This document shows positions 32,172-39,455 of a DNA stretch of 53,548 nucleotides, one piece after another. The position numbers and the translations under genes are program-made. The notes under the pieces were generated by a model that was given only the letters and a program-made list of their open reading frames with translations, was not told where the DNA came from and ran no database searches. The DNA is from Nitrospiraceae bacterium (lineage in GTDB: Bacteria > Nitrospirota_A > Leptospirillia > Leptospirillales > Leptospirillaceae): positions 1 to 53,548 of the forward strand of contig JAPTWQ010000088.1 of NCBI GenBank assembly GCA_028064945.1, in the 5' to 3' direction. The first letter of the stretch is position 1. Each line of letters begins with the position of its first letter.

Positions 32172-33029
32172 ATGAAGACGGATTTTGTGAAAGGCCATGG
32201 TCTGGGAAATGATTATATTGTCATGGTTGAAGGTGCGTCTCCGAAGATGACGGAGGCTAATGTCAGACTCCTCTGCGACCGGAATTATGGGATCGGTTCC
32301 GACGGAATCCTTCTCTTGGGACAGCGGACGCCGCCCTTTGGTCTCCGGATCTTTAATCCTGACGGTTCCGAGGCAGAAAAAAGTGGAAATGGTCTCCGGA
32401 TTTTTTCCAAGTTTCTTTATGAGTATGGTTATGCCAAGGAAACATCCTTCCCAATCGACACTAAGGGGGGACGTGTGAGTTCAACGGTGACTGTCGGTGC
32501 AGACGGTCGGGTGACTGCCGTAAAGGTTGACATGGGGCGATATTCCTTTAACCCCTCCGATGTGGGGATCCTGGGGCGATCAAATCCTATGATTGAGGAA
32601 GTCCTGCGTCTTGAGGACGGAACTGAGGTACGGGGATCGGCAGTTTCCGTGGGAAATCCTCACTTTGTGTTTTTTGTGGAGAAGATCGACGAGAATTTTA
32701 TTCACGAAAAAGGGCGAATGATCGAGAACAACAAGATGTTCCCGAAGCGGATCAATACCCAAATGGTCCGAGTCATTGGAAGGAATGAGATTGAGATCAG
32801 AATCTGGGAACGGGGTGCCGGGTATACCTTGGCTTCGGGGAGTAGTTCTTGTGCTGCGGCAACCATCGCGCTGCATCTCGGTCGCGTTCAGAGTCCTGTC
32901 CGGGTCCATATGCCTGGAGGAGTTCTCATGATCGAAGTCGATGAAAATCACGAAATCCGAATGGAGGGACCTGTGGAGGAGGTCATGACAGGTCACCTCT
33001 CTCCCGACTTGAAAAAGCGGCTTGAGTAA
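32172..33029 (+). CDS. dapF: diaminopimelate epimerase family protein lacking both catalytic cysteines
   Basis: The 285-residue protein aligns over its whole length with DapF, which interconverts LL- and meso-diaminopimelate for lysine and peptidoglycan synthesis. Family motifs are clear: HGLGNDYIV, NPDGSEAEKSGNGLR, GNPHFV and ERGAGYTLASGSSSCAA. In canonical DapF the two acid/base Cys lie in (x)CGNG and ACG(T/S)G; here both are Ser (SGNG and ASGS). The fold and substrate-binding motifs are kept, so it may be a divergent epimerase, a related isomerase or dehydratase, or a decayed enzyme. It is the last gene of the dksA-led operon. No lysA or other lysine gene adjoins. Confidence 0.85.
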   Translation: MKTDFVKGHGLGNDYIVMVEGASPKMTEANVRLLCDRNYGIGSDGILLLGQRTPPFGLRIFNPDGSEAEKSGNGLRIFSKFLYEYGYAKETSFPIDTKGGRVSSTVTVGADGRVTAVKVDMGRYSFNPSDVGILGRSNPMIEEVLRLEDGTEVRGSAVSVGNPHFVFFVEKIDENFIHEKGRMIENNKMFPKRINTQMVRVIGRNEIEIRIWERGAGYTLASGSSSCAAATIALHLGRVQSPVRVHMPGGVLMIEVDENHEIRMEGPVEEVMTGHLSPDLKKRLE

Positions 33030-33032
33030 AGA

Positions 33033-33188
33033 TTATTGTCTGAGAAAGTCGTAATGTTGGAGGTGATAGAGGGTCATTCCGATAATGCCTCCAAATATCA
33101 GAAAGATGGGAATCAGGATCCATGGAAGAGGGATCCCGATGTCCCCCTTTCCGTTCTTAGGGTCTTCTGGATCGAATTCGTCAGACAT
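33033..33188 (-). CDS. 51-residue small membrane protein
   Basis: The frame starts at ATG 33188 with GAGGTG seven bases upstream. The product begins MSDEFDPEDPKNGKGDIGIP, an acidic Pro-containing head, followed by one membrane segment (WILIPIFLIFGGIIGMTL) and a short tail (YHLQHYDFLRQ). No family is recognised. It lies 33 bases after the degenerate GGDEF-like gene on the same strand, probably one operon, and ends 3 bases from the convergent dapF stop. Confidence 0.65.
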   Translation of the reverse strand: MSDEFDPEDPKNGKGDIGIPLPWILIPIFLIFGGIIGMTLYHLQHYDFLRQ

Positions 33189-33221
33189 TGTGATACACCT
33201 CATGAAATCTTTAATTTAACG

Positions 33222-34532
33222 TTAAGGGTTGTCTGCTGGCGACTGCAATGGCTGGGATTCTTCCCGGAGAAAGACACTTCTTATTAAATTCATGGGACCT
33301 TTTTCTGCCTCAGGGAAGGACAGTGTTCCCATTGTCACAAGATGGGCAAAATCTCTGTCGGCTCCAAGAAGCATGTCTCTCACTCTCTCGATCACTCCCT
33401 GCACGCTTGCGGCCTTCATTCCTGGGAGAATGAGGAGATACTCTCGAGGAGTGATATGGGCAATTTCATCATAGTAACGCAGGACCTTTCTGATCTTGAT
33501 CATGAGAAGCTGATGATTCGCAAGGTCAATCTTTATCCCGATAAGGCCAAATCCCACTCCTGATGATCGAAACTCTTCGATAAGGGACTCAAGGAGCAAA
33601 AGGGCCTCCCGCCGATCGAGAAATCCTGACTCTGATTCTCGGGCCACGGGGTCAAGGTCTCCAAGGTCAACTCGGATCTGGAAAAGTCCTCGAGAGAGTT
33701 CCTGTGCTTTCATCTGGAAGTTGCTGAGACCGGGAAGTTCTCGCTTCAGAGCCTCTGGCCGGAACAAGCGTATTTTTCCAAAGAAGGACCTGTTGGCTAG
33801 AAGGGGAAAGTCTGCCCAATATCCTCCCTGACTGCTGTTTCTGGCGAATTGAATTCTTCTAAAAGGAAAGAGTATCTGGGTCTCTTCTGCCGGGAGAATG
33901 GAGGACATGAGCCGTGCAGGGTTCTGCGGAGAGTGGTGAATTCTCCAGAATTGCCCTTCCGGTGACCATGAAGGAGTTTTTGTGAGAATGATTTCAGCTT
34001 TGGAAGCTTGTGAATCCTTGGCAATCTCCGTGCGGAAAAACTGGTCGATCAGGATTTCGTCCTGAATATTCCTGATGATGGCTCGGGCTTGGTTTTTGAT
34101 ACGACTGGCCAAGAGAAGCATTCCCTCTTTTTGTCCCTCATTGGCTTGTTCTGTCAAAAGCTCGAGAAAGAACGGGTCATCTCCTGAGGTCTTTTCCGTT
34201 GGAACTCGCAGAAGGAGCCGTTCTCCCCCCGTCTCACCGGGCAGGACGATCAAAGAGGGGCCCGGGGAGGATGTGGAAAACCATGTCCAGAATCGTCCCT
34301 TTGTCTCTCCGGTCAGGTCAACCGCATTTCTGTTTGCAAAGTCGCTCAGGGAAAATCGGGGAAATGACGCCCTTTCCAGTCCCCACCTCTTGATGAAGGA
34401 GTGATTGGCCAGAATCATGTGGTCTCTCGAGAGAAAGAGCGCAAAAGAAAGCCCTGAACCGGAAAGAAGGGCGTCAATTTCCATGAGGGGGTCATTAAGG
34501 CTCAGGAGGGCAGGACGTACAAGAAGCTCCAT
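33222..34532 (-). CDS. uncharacterised protein with PAS-like N-terminus and degenerate GGDEF-like C-terminus
   Basis: The 436-residue protein has a PAS-like region near the N-terminus (SFALFLSRDHMILANHSFIKRWGL), a central section of unknown fold, and a C-terminal ~150 residues that follow the cyclase fold (DRREALLLLESLIEEF; FGLIGIKIDLANHQLL; DEIAHITPREYLLILPGM; FAHLVTMGTLSFPEAEKG) with no GGDEF or metal-binding motif. It is therefore expected to be catalytically inactive, perhaps a sensor or binding protein. ATG 34532 with AAGGA 8 bases upstream was chosen. The architecture resembles the protein at 2716-4104. It is followed by the 51-residue membrane protein. Confidence 0.6.
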   Translation of the reverse strand: MELLVRPALLSLNDPLMEIDALLSGSGLSFALFLSRDHMILANHSFIKRWGLERASFPRFSLSDFANRNAVDLTGETKGRFWTWFSTSSPGPSLIVLPGETGGERLLLRVPTEKTSGDDPFFLELLTEQANEGQKEGMLLLASRIKNQARAIIRNIQDEILIDQFFRTEIAKDSQASKAEIILTKTPSWSPEGQFWRIHHSPQNPARLMSSILPAEETQILFPFRRIQFARNSSQGGYWADFPLLANRSFFGKIRLFRPEALKRELPGLSNFQMKAQELSRGLFQIRVDLGDLDPVARESESGFLDRREALLLLESLIEEFRSSGVGFGLIGIKIDLANHQLLMIKIRKVLRYYDEIAHITPREYLLILPGMKAASVQGVIERVRDMLLGADRDFAHLVTMGTLSFPEAEKGPMNLIRSVFLREESQPLQSPADNP

Positions 34533-34640
34533 GGGTGCTGTCCTTGTCGAAAAGTCGGTCAAGCCATCCTTAGGGGCAGGAATCCGCCATAAAATCAAGG
34601 ATGAAGAGCTCGATGCCTGACTCTACCATGAGAGAAACGG

Positions 34641-34670
34641 TTGAAGGAAGCCTCGAGAAATGTGTATCAT
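34641..34670 (+). promoter_or_regulatory. putative promoter of the 104-residue gene
   Basis: TTGAAG (34641-34646) and TATCAT (34665-34670) with an 18-base spacer, 100 bases before the start codon. Confidence 0.35.
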
Positions 34671-34769
34671 CAAAAACAATCAGAAATAAGTTCGGAAATT
34701 CGGATGGCCCTAGAGTGAATGTGGGTCTGCCAAGAGTTCCGGTTAGCAGGAACACAGGAGGATCGACGG

Positions 34770-35084
34770 ATGGAGCATCGTCCTATCGCATTTGGATATG
34801 ACATCGGAGAGACGGTTCTTGTCAAGATTACAAACCAGATCGGACTAGTTGAAAGTCGAACACGCGGTTACTGGAAGTCCAATGAATACGATGTCATCAT
34901 CCCTCCGGAGAACGCTCGGATGCGCGTCCGGGAGGAGAATCTTTCACATGTTCCTGACGCATATGTTCTAACCCGTCTTCCAACGATGGCAGGGCTCGAG
35001 GCTCCTCCAAAGTTTCTGCATGGCCCTGGAAGTGCCCGTGTTGTGAATGCGTCGCTGACGGCAGATTCGACTGAAAATCTCTAA
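34770..35084 (+). CDS. 104-residue hypothetical protein
   Basis: The ATG at 34770 has AGGAGG at a spacing of about 8. The product begins MEHRPIAFGYDIGETVLVKI and contains a likely SH3/KOW-like beta segment (GLVESRTRGYWKSNEYDVII), followed by a region with no recognised motif. It has no signal peptide or membrane segment. It forms a single-gene unit ending in a strong bidirectional terminator. Function unknown. Confidence 0.75.
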   Translation: MEHRPIAFGYDIGETVLVKITNQIGLVESRTRGYWKSNEYDVIIPPENARMRVREENLSHVPDAYVLTRLPTMAGLEAPPKFLHGPGSARVVNASLTADSTENL

Positions 35085-35124
35085 ATTTTTCGACGGGAAG
35101 TTTTTGGCATCCAAGGGTTGATAC

Positions 35125-35155
35125 AAAAAAGCCCTCCTGATAGGAGGGCTTTTTT
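35125..35155. terminator. bidirectional rho-independent terminator
   Basis: The stem GCCCTCC/GGAGGGC (35131-35137, 35143-35149) with loop TGATA is flanked by six A residues and six T residues. It serves both the 104-residue gene and the convergent rhodanese gene. Confidence 0.95.
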
Positions 35156-35180
35156 ATTATTTTTTTAAAACTGTAAGTGA

Positions 35181-35525
35181 TCAGTAACGAGGAAGTGTTT
35201 TGTCAACATGGAGAGCATAGGCATCGATACCTCCCGTGAGATTCTTCACCTTTTCGAATCCCATTTTTTTGAGAAAATGGCATGCCTGTAAACTTCGGGC
35301 CCCATGGTGGCAGTAGACAACAACATCCTTCTCCTGATCAATTTCAGAGAGCTTCCTGGGAAGCTGTGCCAAGGGAATGTGGATGGCATCGGGAAGTCGC
35401 ACCCTTGAGTGCTCCCAGTCTTCCCTCACATCAATGATGACCAAGTCGTCGCCTTTTTCAAGTCGCTCCTTCAGCTCCTTGGGGTGGAGCTCCATTTCAT
35501 TCTTTCCTGAGAAGAGTCCAAACAT
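35181..35525 (-). CDS. rhodanese-domain sulfurtransferase
   Basis: The 114-residue single-domain rhodanese has VIIDVREDWEHSRVRLPDAIHIPL, then the active-site loop CHHGARS with the catalytic Cys, and a C-terminal GGIDAYALHVD. It should move sulfane sulfur to an acceptor such as cyanide, thiols or TusA-type carriers. The first residues (FGLFSGKNE) are unlike a signal peptide, so it is cytoplasmic. It is preceded on the same strand by a decayed frame (35538-35880). Confidence 0.88.
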   Translation of the reverse strand: MFGLFSGKNEMELHPKELKERLEKGDDLVIIDVREDWEHSRVRLPDAIHIPLAQLPRKLSEIDQEKDVVVYCHHGARSLQACHFLKKMGFEKVKNLTGGIDAYALHVDKTLPRY

Positions 35526-35537
35526 AGTTGATATTCC

Positions 35538-35880
35538 TTATTTAAGGGAAGGAGAAGGGGATGCCCTCTTTTCCTTGATGACGGAGCGCTTATAAGACAA
35601 TTGGGTGATGGTCAGATCTTTATCGGGTTTGAGGTCAGTCACAACAATGGTCGAAAACTCCCTCTGCCTAGCTCGCCCTTCGTCGAAGATGGAATCAATA
35701 TTTCCTGACTCTCAACAACGGAGATGGACTCCGCCACTCATGATGATTTTAAATCTTACCGCACCTCCTTCGATGGAAACAATGTCTAGAATTGCATGTT
35801 TTATAGGAAAAGGAGCAGAATATCTCAGATCAATGGCTGAAGATTGTTCGTCTTATTCTTCTTCCCTTCCTATTGTAACT
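35538..35880 (-). pseudogene. probable decayed gene, identity unknown
   Basis: A single minus-strand frame reads like protein over about 110 codons, ILDIVSIEGGAVRFKIIMSG and later EFSTIVVTDLKPDKDLTITQ, but has two internal stops (TAA and TGA) and no start codon with a ribosome site. It ends at TAA 35538, just ahead of the rhodanese gene. No family is recognised. It may be a degraded partner of the rhodanese gene; chance is the alternative. Confidence 0.35.
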
Positions 35881-35983
35881 CCAAAAACAAACCGATAAAG
35901 ACAGTGTTTCTTATTTAGTGAAAAAGAAAGGCAAATACAATGGACGAGAGCTCAATCGAGAGTGCAATCAGTCGAGGTGGAAA

Positions 35984-36538
35984 ATGAGTATCCCCGGTAT
36001 GGTGAAAGAATGGCGGAGTGTCACTGCAATCCTTGTTTTCTCTTTTTTAGTTGTCCTCACGGGGGCAATAAAGGCTCATGCTTCTCCCGGAAGTGCCAAC
36101 ACATGGGGAATCTCTGGTGAGGTGGAGGGAATGGACAACATCAATACCCCAGGAGCTGAGGGAACGTTCTTGTATGGGGGTGGTGTAACGTTCCAGTATT
36201 GGATCTCTCCAGGCGTTGGAGTTCGCATTGGGGCGGACTATTTTTCCAACAGCAAATCATCGGGACCTCTTCCGCAGAACATTCTTCCATTTTATTCTGG
36301 TCTTATGATAAATCTGATTTCAGGGTCAATGGGTTCACTCGATCTTGTAGGTGACTTCGGCCAAGTCCTGAACAATGGAATTGATAACACATATTTTGAT
36401 GCCGGGCTCCAGCTCAACTCCGTTCTTTCAAGTCGGCGTCAGTTTTTTCTCGATGTTCGCTTCAGGGAGGACGGGGTTGGAACAATGGCCACTCCCTGGC
36501 AATTTGTGACAGCTGGTCTGGGAATCAATTTCTTCTGA
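35984..36538 (+). CDS. small outer-membrane beta-barrel protein
   Basis: The 184-residue protein has a signal peptide (about residues 1-37: MVKEWRSVTAILVFSFLVVL ... HASPG) and alternating beta strands with aromatic ends (FLYGGGVTFQYWISPGVGVRIGADYF; LDLVGDFGQVLNNG). It ends GLGINFF, the aromatic C-terminus recognised by the BAM complex. About eight strands fit an OmpA/OmpW-like barrel. The start was set at ATG 35984 (GAGGTGG upstream); ATG 35999 is possible. Function unknown. Confidence 0.75.
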   Translation: MSIPGMVKEWRSVTAILVFSFLVVLTGAIKAHASPGSANTWGISGEVEGMDNINTPGAEGTFLYGGGVTFQYWISPGVGVRIGADYFSNSKSSGPLPQNILPFYSGLMINLISGSMGSLDLVGDFGQVLNNGIDNTYFDAGLQLNSVLSSRRQFFLDVRFREDGVGTMATPWQFVTAGLGINFF

Positions 36539-36673
36539 GGAACATTTCCTTTTCTGTATGATGGAAATCATAGTTGTCTGCCGTGAGGAAGGGTACCCTG
36601 AGGGTGGCAAAGGGTTTGGCTCCCTCACTCAAGGGATCCCAATGATCACTGAGCAACAAAAGGAGAATGGCAG

Positions 36674-37132
36674 ATGGCCATCAATACAGAGATGATCAAG
36701 GCGCACGGAGCGGCAATCAAGGGGTTGGGCACACAGGTAACAACTTATTTTTACAACTACATGTTCGCTCATTTCCCTGAGGTCCGGAAGATGTTTCCCG
36801 AGACGATGACGACCCAACAGGAAAGACTTTTCAACTCCCTTGTCTACATCTCCATGAACATCGATAACCCCACCGCCCTTGTTCCGTACCTTGAGCGTCT
36901 TGGGGAGGGGCATATCAAGTATGATACTCGTCCGGAGCATTACGATGCCGTGGGAGTGAGTCTCATGAAGACCCTCGAACATTTCCTCGGGGCAGCGTGG
37001 ACTCCTGAGGTGGCGGCTACCTGGAGTGAGGCCTATAATCTTGCCGCGAAAGTGATGGCTGAATCTGCCCACAAAGCAATGGATCCCTCCCGCTACAAGC
37101 CTCTTGCATCAAACGGTGTTCCCCTTTCCTAA
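36674..37132 (+). CDS. single-domain bacterial globin
   Basis: The 152-residue protein has a globin fold: MIKAHGAAIKGLGTQVTTYFYNYMFAHFPEVRKMFP covers helices A-C with the CD1 Phe, a Gln in the distal E region (TMTTQQERLF), and HIKYDTRPEHYDAVG with the proximal His. It resembles flavohemoglobin-like single-domain globins that bind O2 or detoxify NO. No reductase domain follows. AAGGAG lies 9 bases before the ATG. It is closed by a very long hairpin. Confidence 0.88.
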   Translation: MAINTEMIKAHGAAIKGLGTQVTTYFYNYMFAHFPEVRKMFPETMTTQQERLFNSLVYISMNIDNPTALVPYLERLGEGHIKYDTRPEHYDAVGVSLMKTLEHFLGAAWTPEVAATWSEAYNLAAKVMAESAHKAMDPSRYKPLASNGVPLS

Positions 37133-37157
37133 TCCAGCACGAAGACATCGGTCCTAA

Positions 37158-37198
37158 AGAGCTTCGGCCTGTTCTAAAAAAGAACAGGCCGAAGCTCT
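37158..37198. terminator. 18-bp perfect hairpin after the globin gene
   Basis: A 37158-37175 arm (AGAGCTTCGGCCTGTTCT) is followed by AAAAA and its exact complement to 37198, then TCATTTTG. The stem is unusually long and the T-tract weak. It probably terminates globin transcription, though a recombination or regulatory role is possible. Confidence 0.7.
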
Positions 37199-37445
37199 CA
37201 TTTTGTCGTCTGGAAAATTTCTTCTCCATTCAAATAGCTGGCCTTCCCCGAGTTCCGAGCTAAAAAGATGCACGCACCCCTCGGGCGGTCATTCGAGGGT
37301 GTATTTTGATATTCCTTTTACCCTCGAGCGACTCAGATCTTTTTTTCCTCCAAACATTAGAGACGCATGACTCGCGCTCCTCCTAAACGGGATCTCCAAA
37401 GAGGAGTGTTCGGGAACTCTTGAGGCTAAAAGTCAGACCTGTCAT

Positions 37446-37470
37446 AGAGAAAGAAGAGCCTTCTTTCTCT
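37446..37470. repeat. 11-bp inverted repeat
   Basis: AGAGAAAGAAG, three-base loop AGC, CTTCTTTCTCT. A pyrimidine-rich run follows. It lies in the gene-poor zone and has no adjacent gene; it may be a leftover terminator. Confidence 0.6.
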
Positions 37471-37612
37471 CTTTCGTCTTATCGCCCCTTTCTGGCTCCT
37501 TAGGCCAAGATAGTTTGTTTCGGATGCCGGTCGCCTTCTAATTCAGGCCGAACCAAAGGGCTCATGACATTGACGGAGAATTCTCCAAGACCCAGGGATG
37601 TCGCATCAAATG

Positions 37613-38056
37613 TCAGTATGACCTATGGGAGCGGCCATGCCTCCCGTTCCGTCCTCTCAGGGGAAAACTCCACCATCGGAATGTCCGTAGCGGAATGCCG
37701 CGGCAAGGGACCGGAAGCAGATCCCTCATGAACCCGAGACGAAGATTTTAAGCCAACACTCCAATTCAGAAGAAGACGGCGTTGGCATGAAGATCTCCTG
37801 TGGACAATCTCCCACCCCACGTCGTTTTGAGTCCCTTGAATAAGTTCTCGAACTTTTCCCTCAGCGGCATTCGCCTCAGATGGCCCTGCACCCGGGCCCG
37901 AAGTTGGTTCGTCGACCCAATACCGCCAAGAGCCCAGAGAGAGGGACAGCCGTGTTGGCGCTCCTTCAACGACTTCACAATTTAGCCAAATGCGCGGTTC
38001 GTCTCCTCCGTCGCAGCCACAGTCTCGTCGACCTCGTCCTCCTCCAATGTGTTGAT
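37613..38056 (-). pseudogene. IS1380-like transposase remnant
   Basis: One minus-strand frame of 148 codons has three internal stops. It reads EEDEVDETVAATEETNRAFG, REKFENLFKGLKTTWGG and LSTGDLHANAVFF, then (stop) IGVLA (stop) NLRLGFMRDLLP and a Trp/Arg-rich end. These match the C-terminal landmarks of IS1380-family DDE transposases: EVAETVxxMxKTxxAFR, ENxIKxLKxxxG, ANAVFFxIGVLAYNL and a final TxRWxLF. The N-terminal catalytic part and terminal inverted repeats were not recognised. The element is clearly inactive. Confidence 0.6.
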
Positions 38057-38587
38057 CCTGGCAGGCCAAGAGGCGCTGCCAGACCGTAGCCGCGCAATCC
38101 CCCCCCTGCCTGTTTGACCCGCGACTGGGATCGCCGGGAGAGGGGCCGCTGCCCCATGGCAGGCAAGACATTCTCCATCCGGAACTTATCGTTCACAAAG
38201 AGTCAATTCTCATACAGAGCCGTTCGCATCGACCTGTCTCCCTTTCCCTTTTTTCCTTCTGGAGGAATCTTGGGTTTCGTTCTTCCCGGGCCCGATAACG
38301 TTAGTCTCGAGACCCAGAGTATCGTCTGTCACCCAATCTCGGGATCGACGCTCCCGGAAATGCATCTTCTTCAGGCCGTCCCCAAAGGACAATAATCTTC
38401 CTTTTCCGGTCATGGGTTGGAGGGCAGTTTCCCCTTGGTTCCGGAGAGAGCGTTTCCTCTCATCATTCTGGGTCGCATTCTGTTGTGGTTTTATCTCACA
38501 GGGGAGATTATTTTCACCGAAAATCCAACAAAAAAAAGGGGTTATTTTTTCCGGAATTCTGTCTTGGAATGGGGAATTCCCTTTTGT

Positions 38588-38617
38588 TTGAGATCCCCGG
38601 GGAAAATGTTCTAAAAT
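38588..38617 (+). promoter_or_regulatory. putative promoter of the SurA-like/gcv operon
   Basis: TTGAGA (38588-38593) and TAAAAT (38612-38617) have an 18-base spacer, about 95 bases before the first start codon. Confidence 0.45.
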
Positions 38618-38712
38618 GTCTCTTTATATCGATGTGGTGAACATGTTCCATGGAACCTTGATTCCCCCTGAAAGGGAAGCGAGTTCCCCTGGACTCGCAG
38701 GAAGGAAGATTC

Positions 38713-39420
38713 ATGCTTGAATGGATCAGGAGAGAAGCTGTCGAACGCCCGAAGGTGATAGGGGTGCTCATACTTTTGACAGGGGGGATTTTTGTTCTGT
38801 CTATGGGTTGGTGGGGATTCTCCCAGAGTGGATCTTCGGGGGGGGATGTCGTTGCCAAAGTCGATGGTGTGCCGATCAAGGCCAAGGACTATTCCCGGGA
38901 TTACCTGATCATGAAGGACAACTACAAGCGCCTTCTTCGCGGAGATCTCGGGGCCAAGATTTTGAAAGACTTGAACTTTCCTGGGCTTGTTCTTCGGAAC
39001 ATGATTTATCGTCAGCTTTGGATCGATGAGGGAAAGTCTCTTGGAATCGCTGTTTCCGATAAAACTGTTGTCGATGAGATCGCTAAAATTCCTTTTTTTC
39101 AGGTGGGGAATCCTCCTGTGTTTTCAAAGGATGCCTATGTGACCTTCCTCAAGGAGACCCATCAAAGTGCCCAGAGTTTCGAGCGGTCTGTCCGACTCGA
39201 TGTGCTTGTCCAGCGCGCCCAACTTTTTGTCAGGGCCTCCCAGACAATCGGTGCAATTCCTTCAGCCCCTTCGGAGGGACAGCCATCATCCGATCTGGCC
39301 TCTGAACGCTCCCGGATTCAGAACGAGACGGTGGAAGCCCTTCAGAACCAGCTTGAATCAAAGGCGCATATCGACATCGACCAGAAGGTCTTCAAGGCGC
39401 TTTCCCGCCAACTTCTCTGA
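38713..39420 (+). CDS. membrane-anchored SurA/PpiD N-domain-like chaperone
   Basis: The 235-residue protein has a hydrophobic N-terminal segment (VIGVLILLTGGIFVLSMGWWGF) that anchors it, followed by a periplasmic SurA_N-type domain (VVAKVDGVPIKAKDYSRDYLIMKDNY ... VLRNMIYRQLWIDEGKSLGIAVSDKTVVDEI). The C-terminal third has no parvulin prolyl isomerase motif, so it is a chaperone-only version shorter than PpiD (about 620). It lies 35 bases before gcvT and probably shares its promoter; a functional link is not evident. Confidence 0.75.
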   Translation: MLEWIRREAVERPKVIGVLILLTGGIFVLSMGWWGFSQSGSSGGDVVAKVDGVPIKAKDYSRDYLIMKDNYKRLLRGDLGAKILKDLNFPGLVLRNMIYRQLWIDEGKSLGIAVSDKTVVDEIAKIPFFQVGNPPVFSKDAYVTFLKETHQSAQSFERSVRLDVLVQRAQLFVRASQTIGAIPSAPSEGQPSSDLASERSRIQNETVEALQNQLESKAHIDIDQKVFKALSRQLL

Positions 39421-39455
39421 TCAGACCCCACCCACCAGGACGGAAGGATTCTCCC

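Larger units (their letters stand above)
37199..38587. other. gene-poor zone with degraded insertion sequence
   Basis: Apart from the transposase remnant at 37613-38056 and an 11-bp inverted repeat (AGAGAAAGAAG/CTTCTTTCTCT, 37446-37470), no gene with a start, ribosome site and coherent protein pattern was found on either strand. Overlapping open frames near 37620-38390 are Arg/Pro/Gly-rich and lack recognisable domains; some may be further IS debris. Confidence 0.6.

Noticed and set aside
35605..35898. Plus-strand 97-codon frame
   Set aside because: It is the exact codon-register complement of the protein-like minus-strand frame and has no ribosome site.
37623..38171. Minus-strand 182-codon frame
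   Set aside because: Composition is Arg/Gly/Pro/Ser-rich without motif; the neighbouring frame with transposase motifs is more meaningful.
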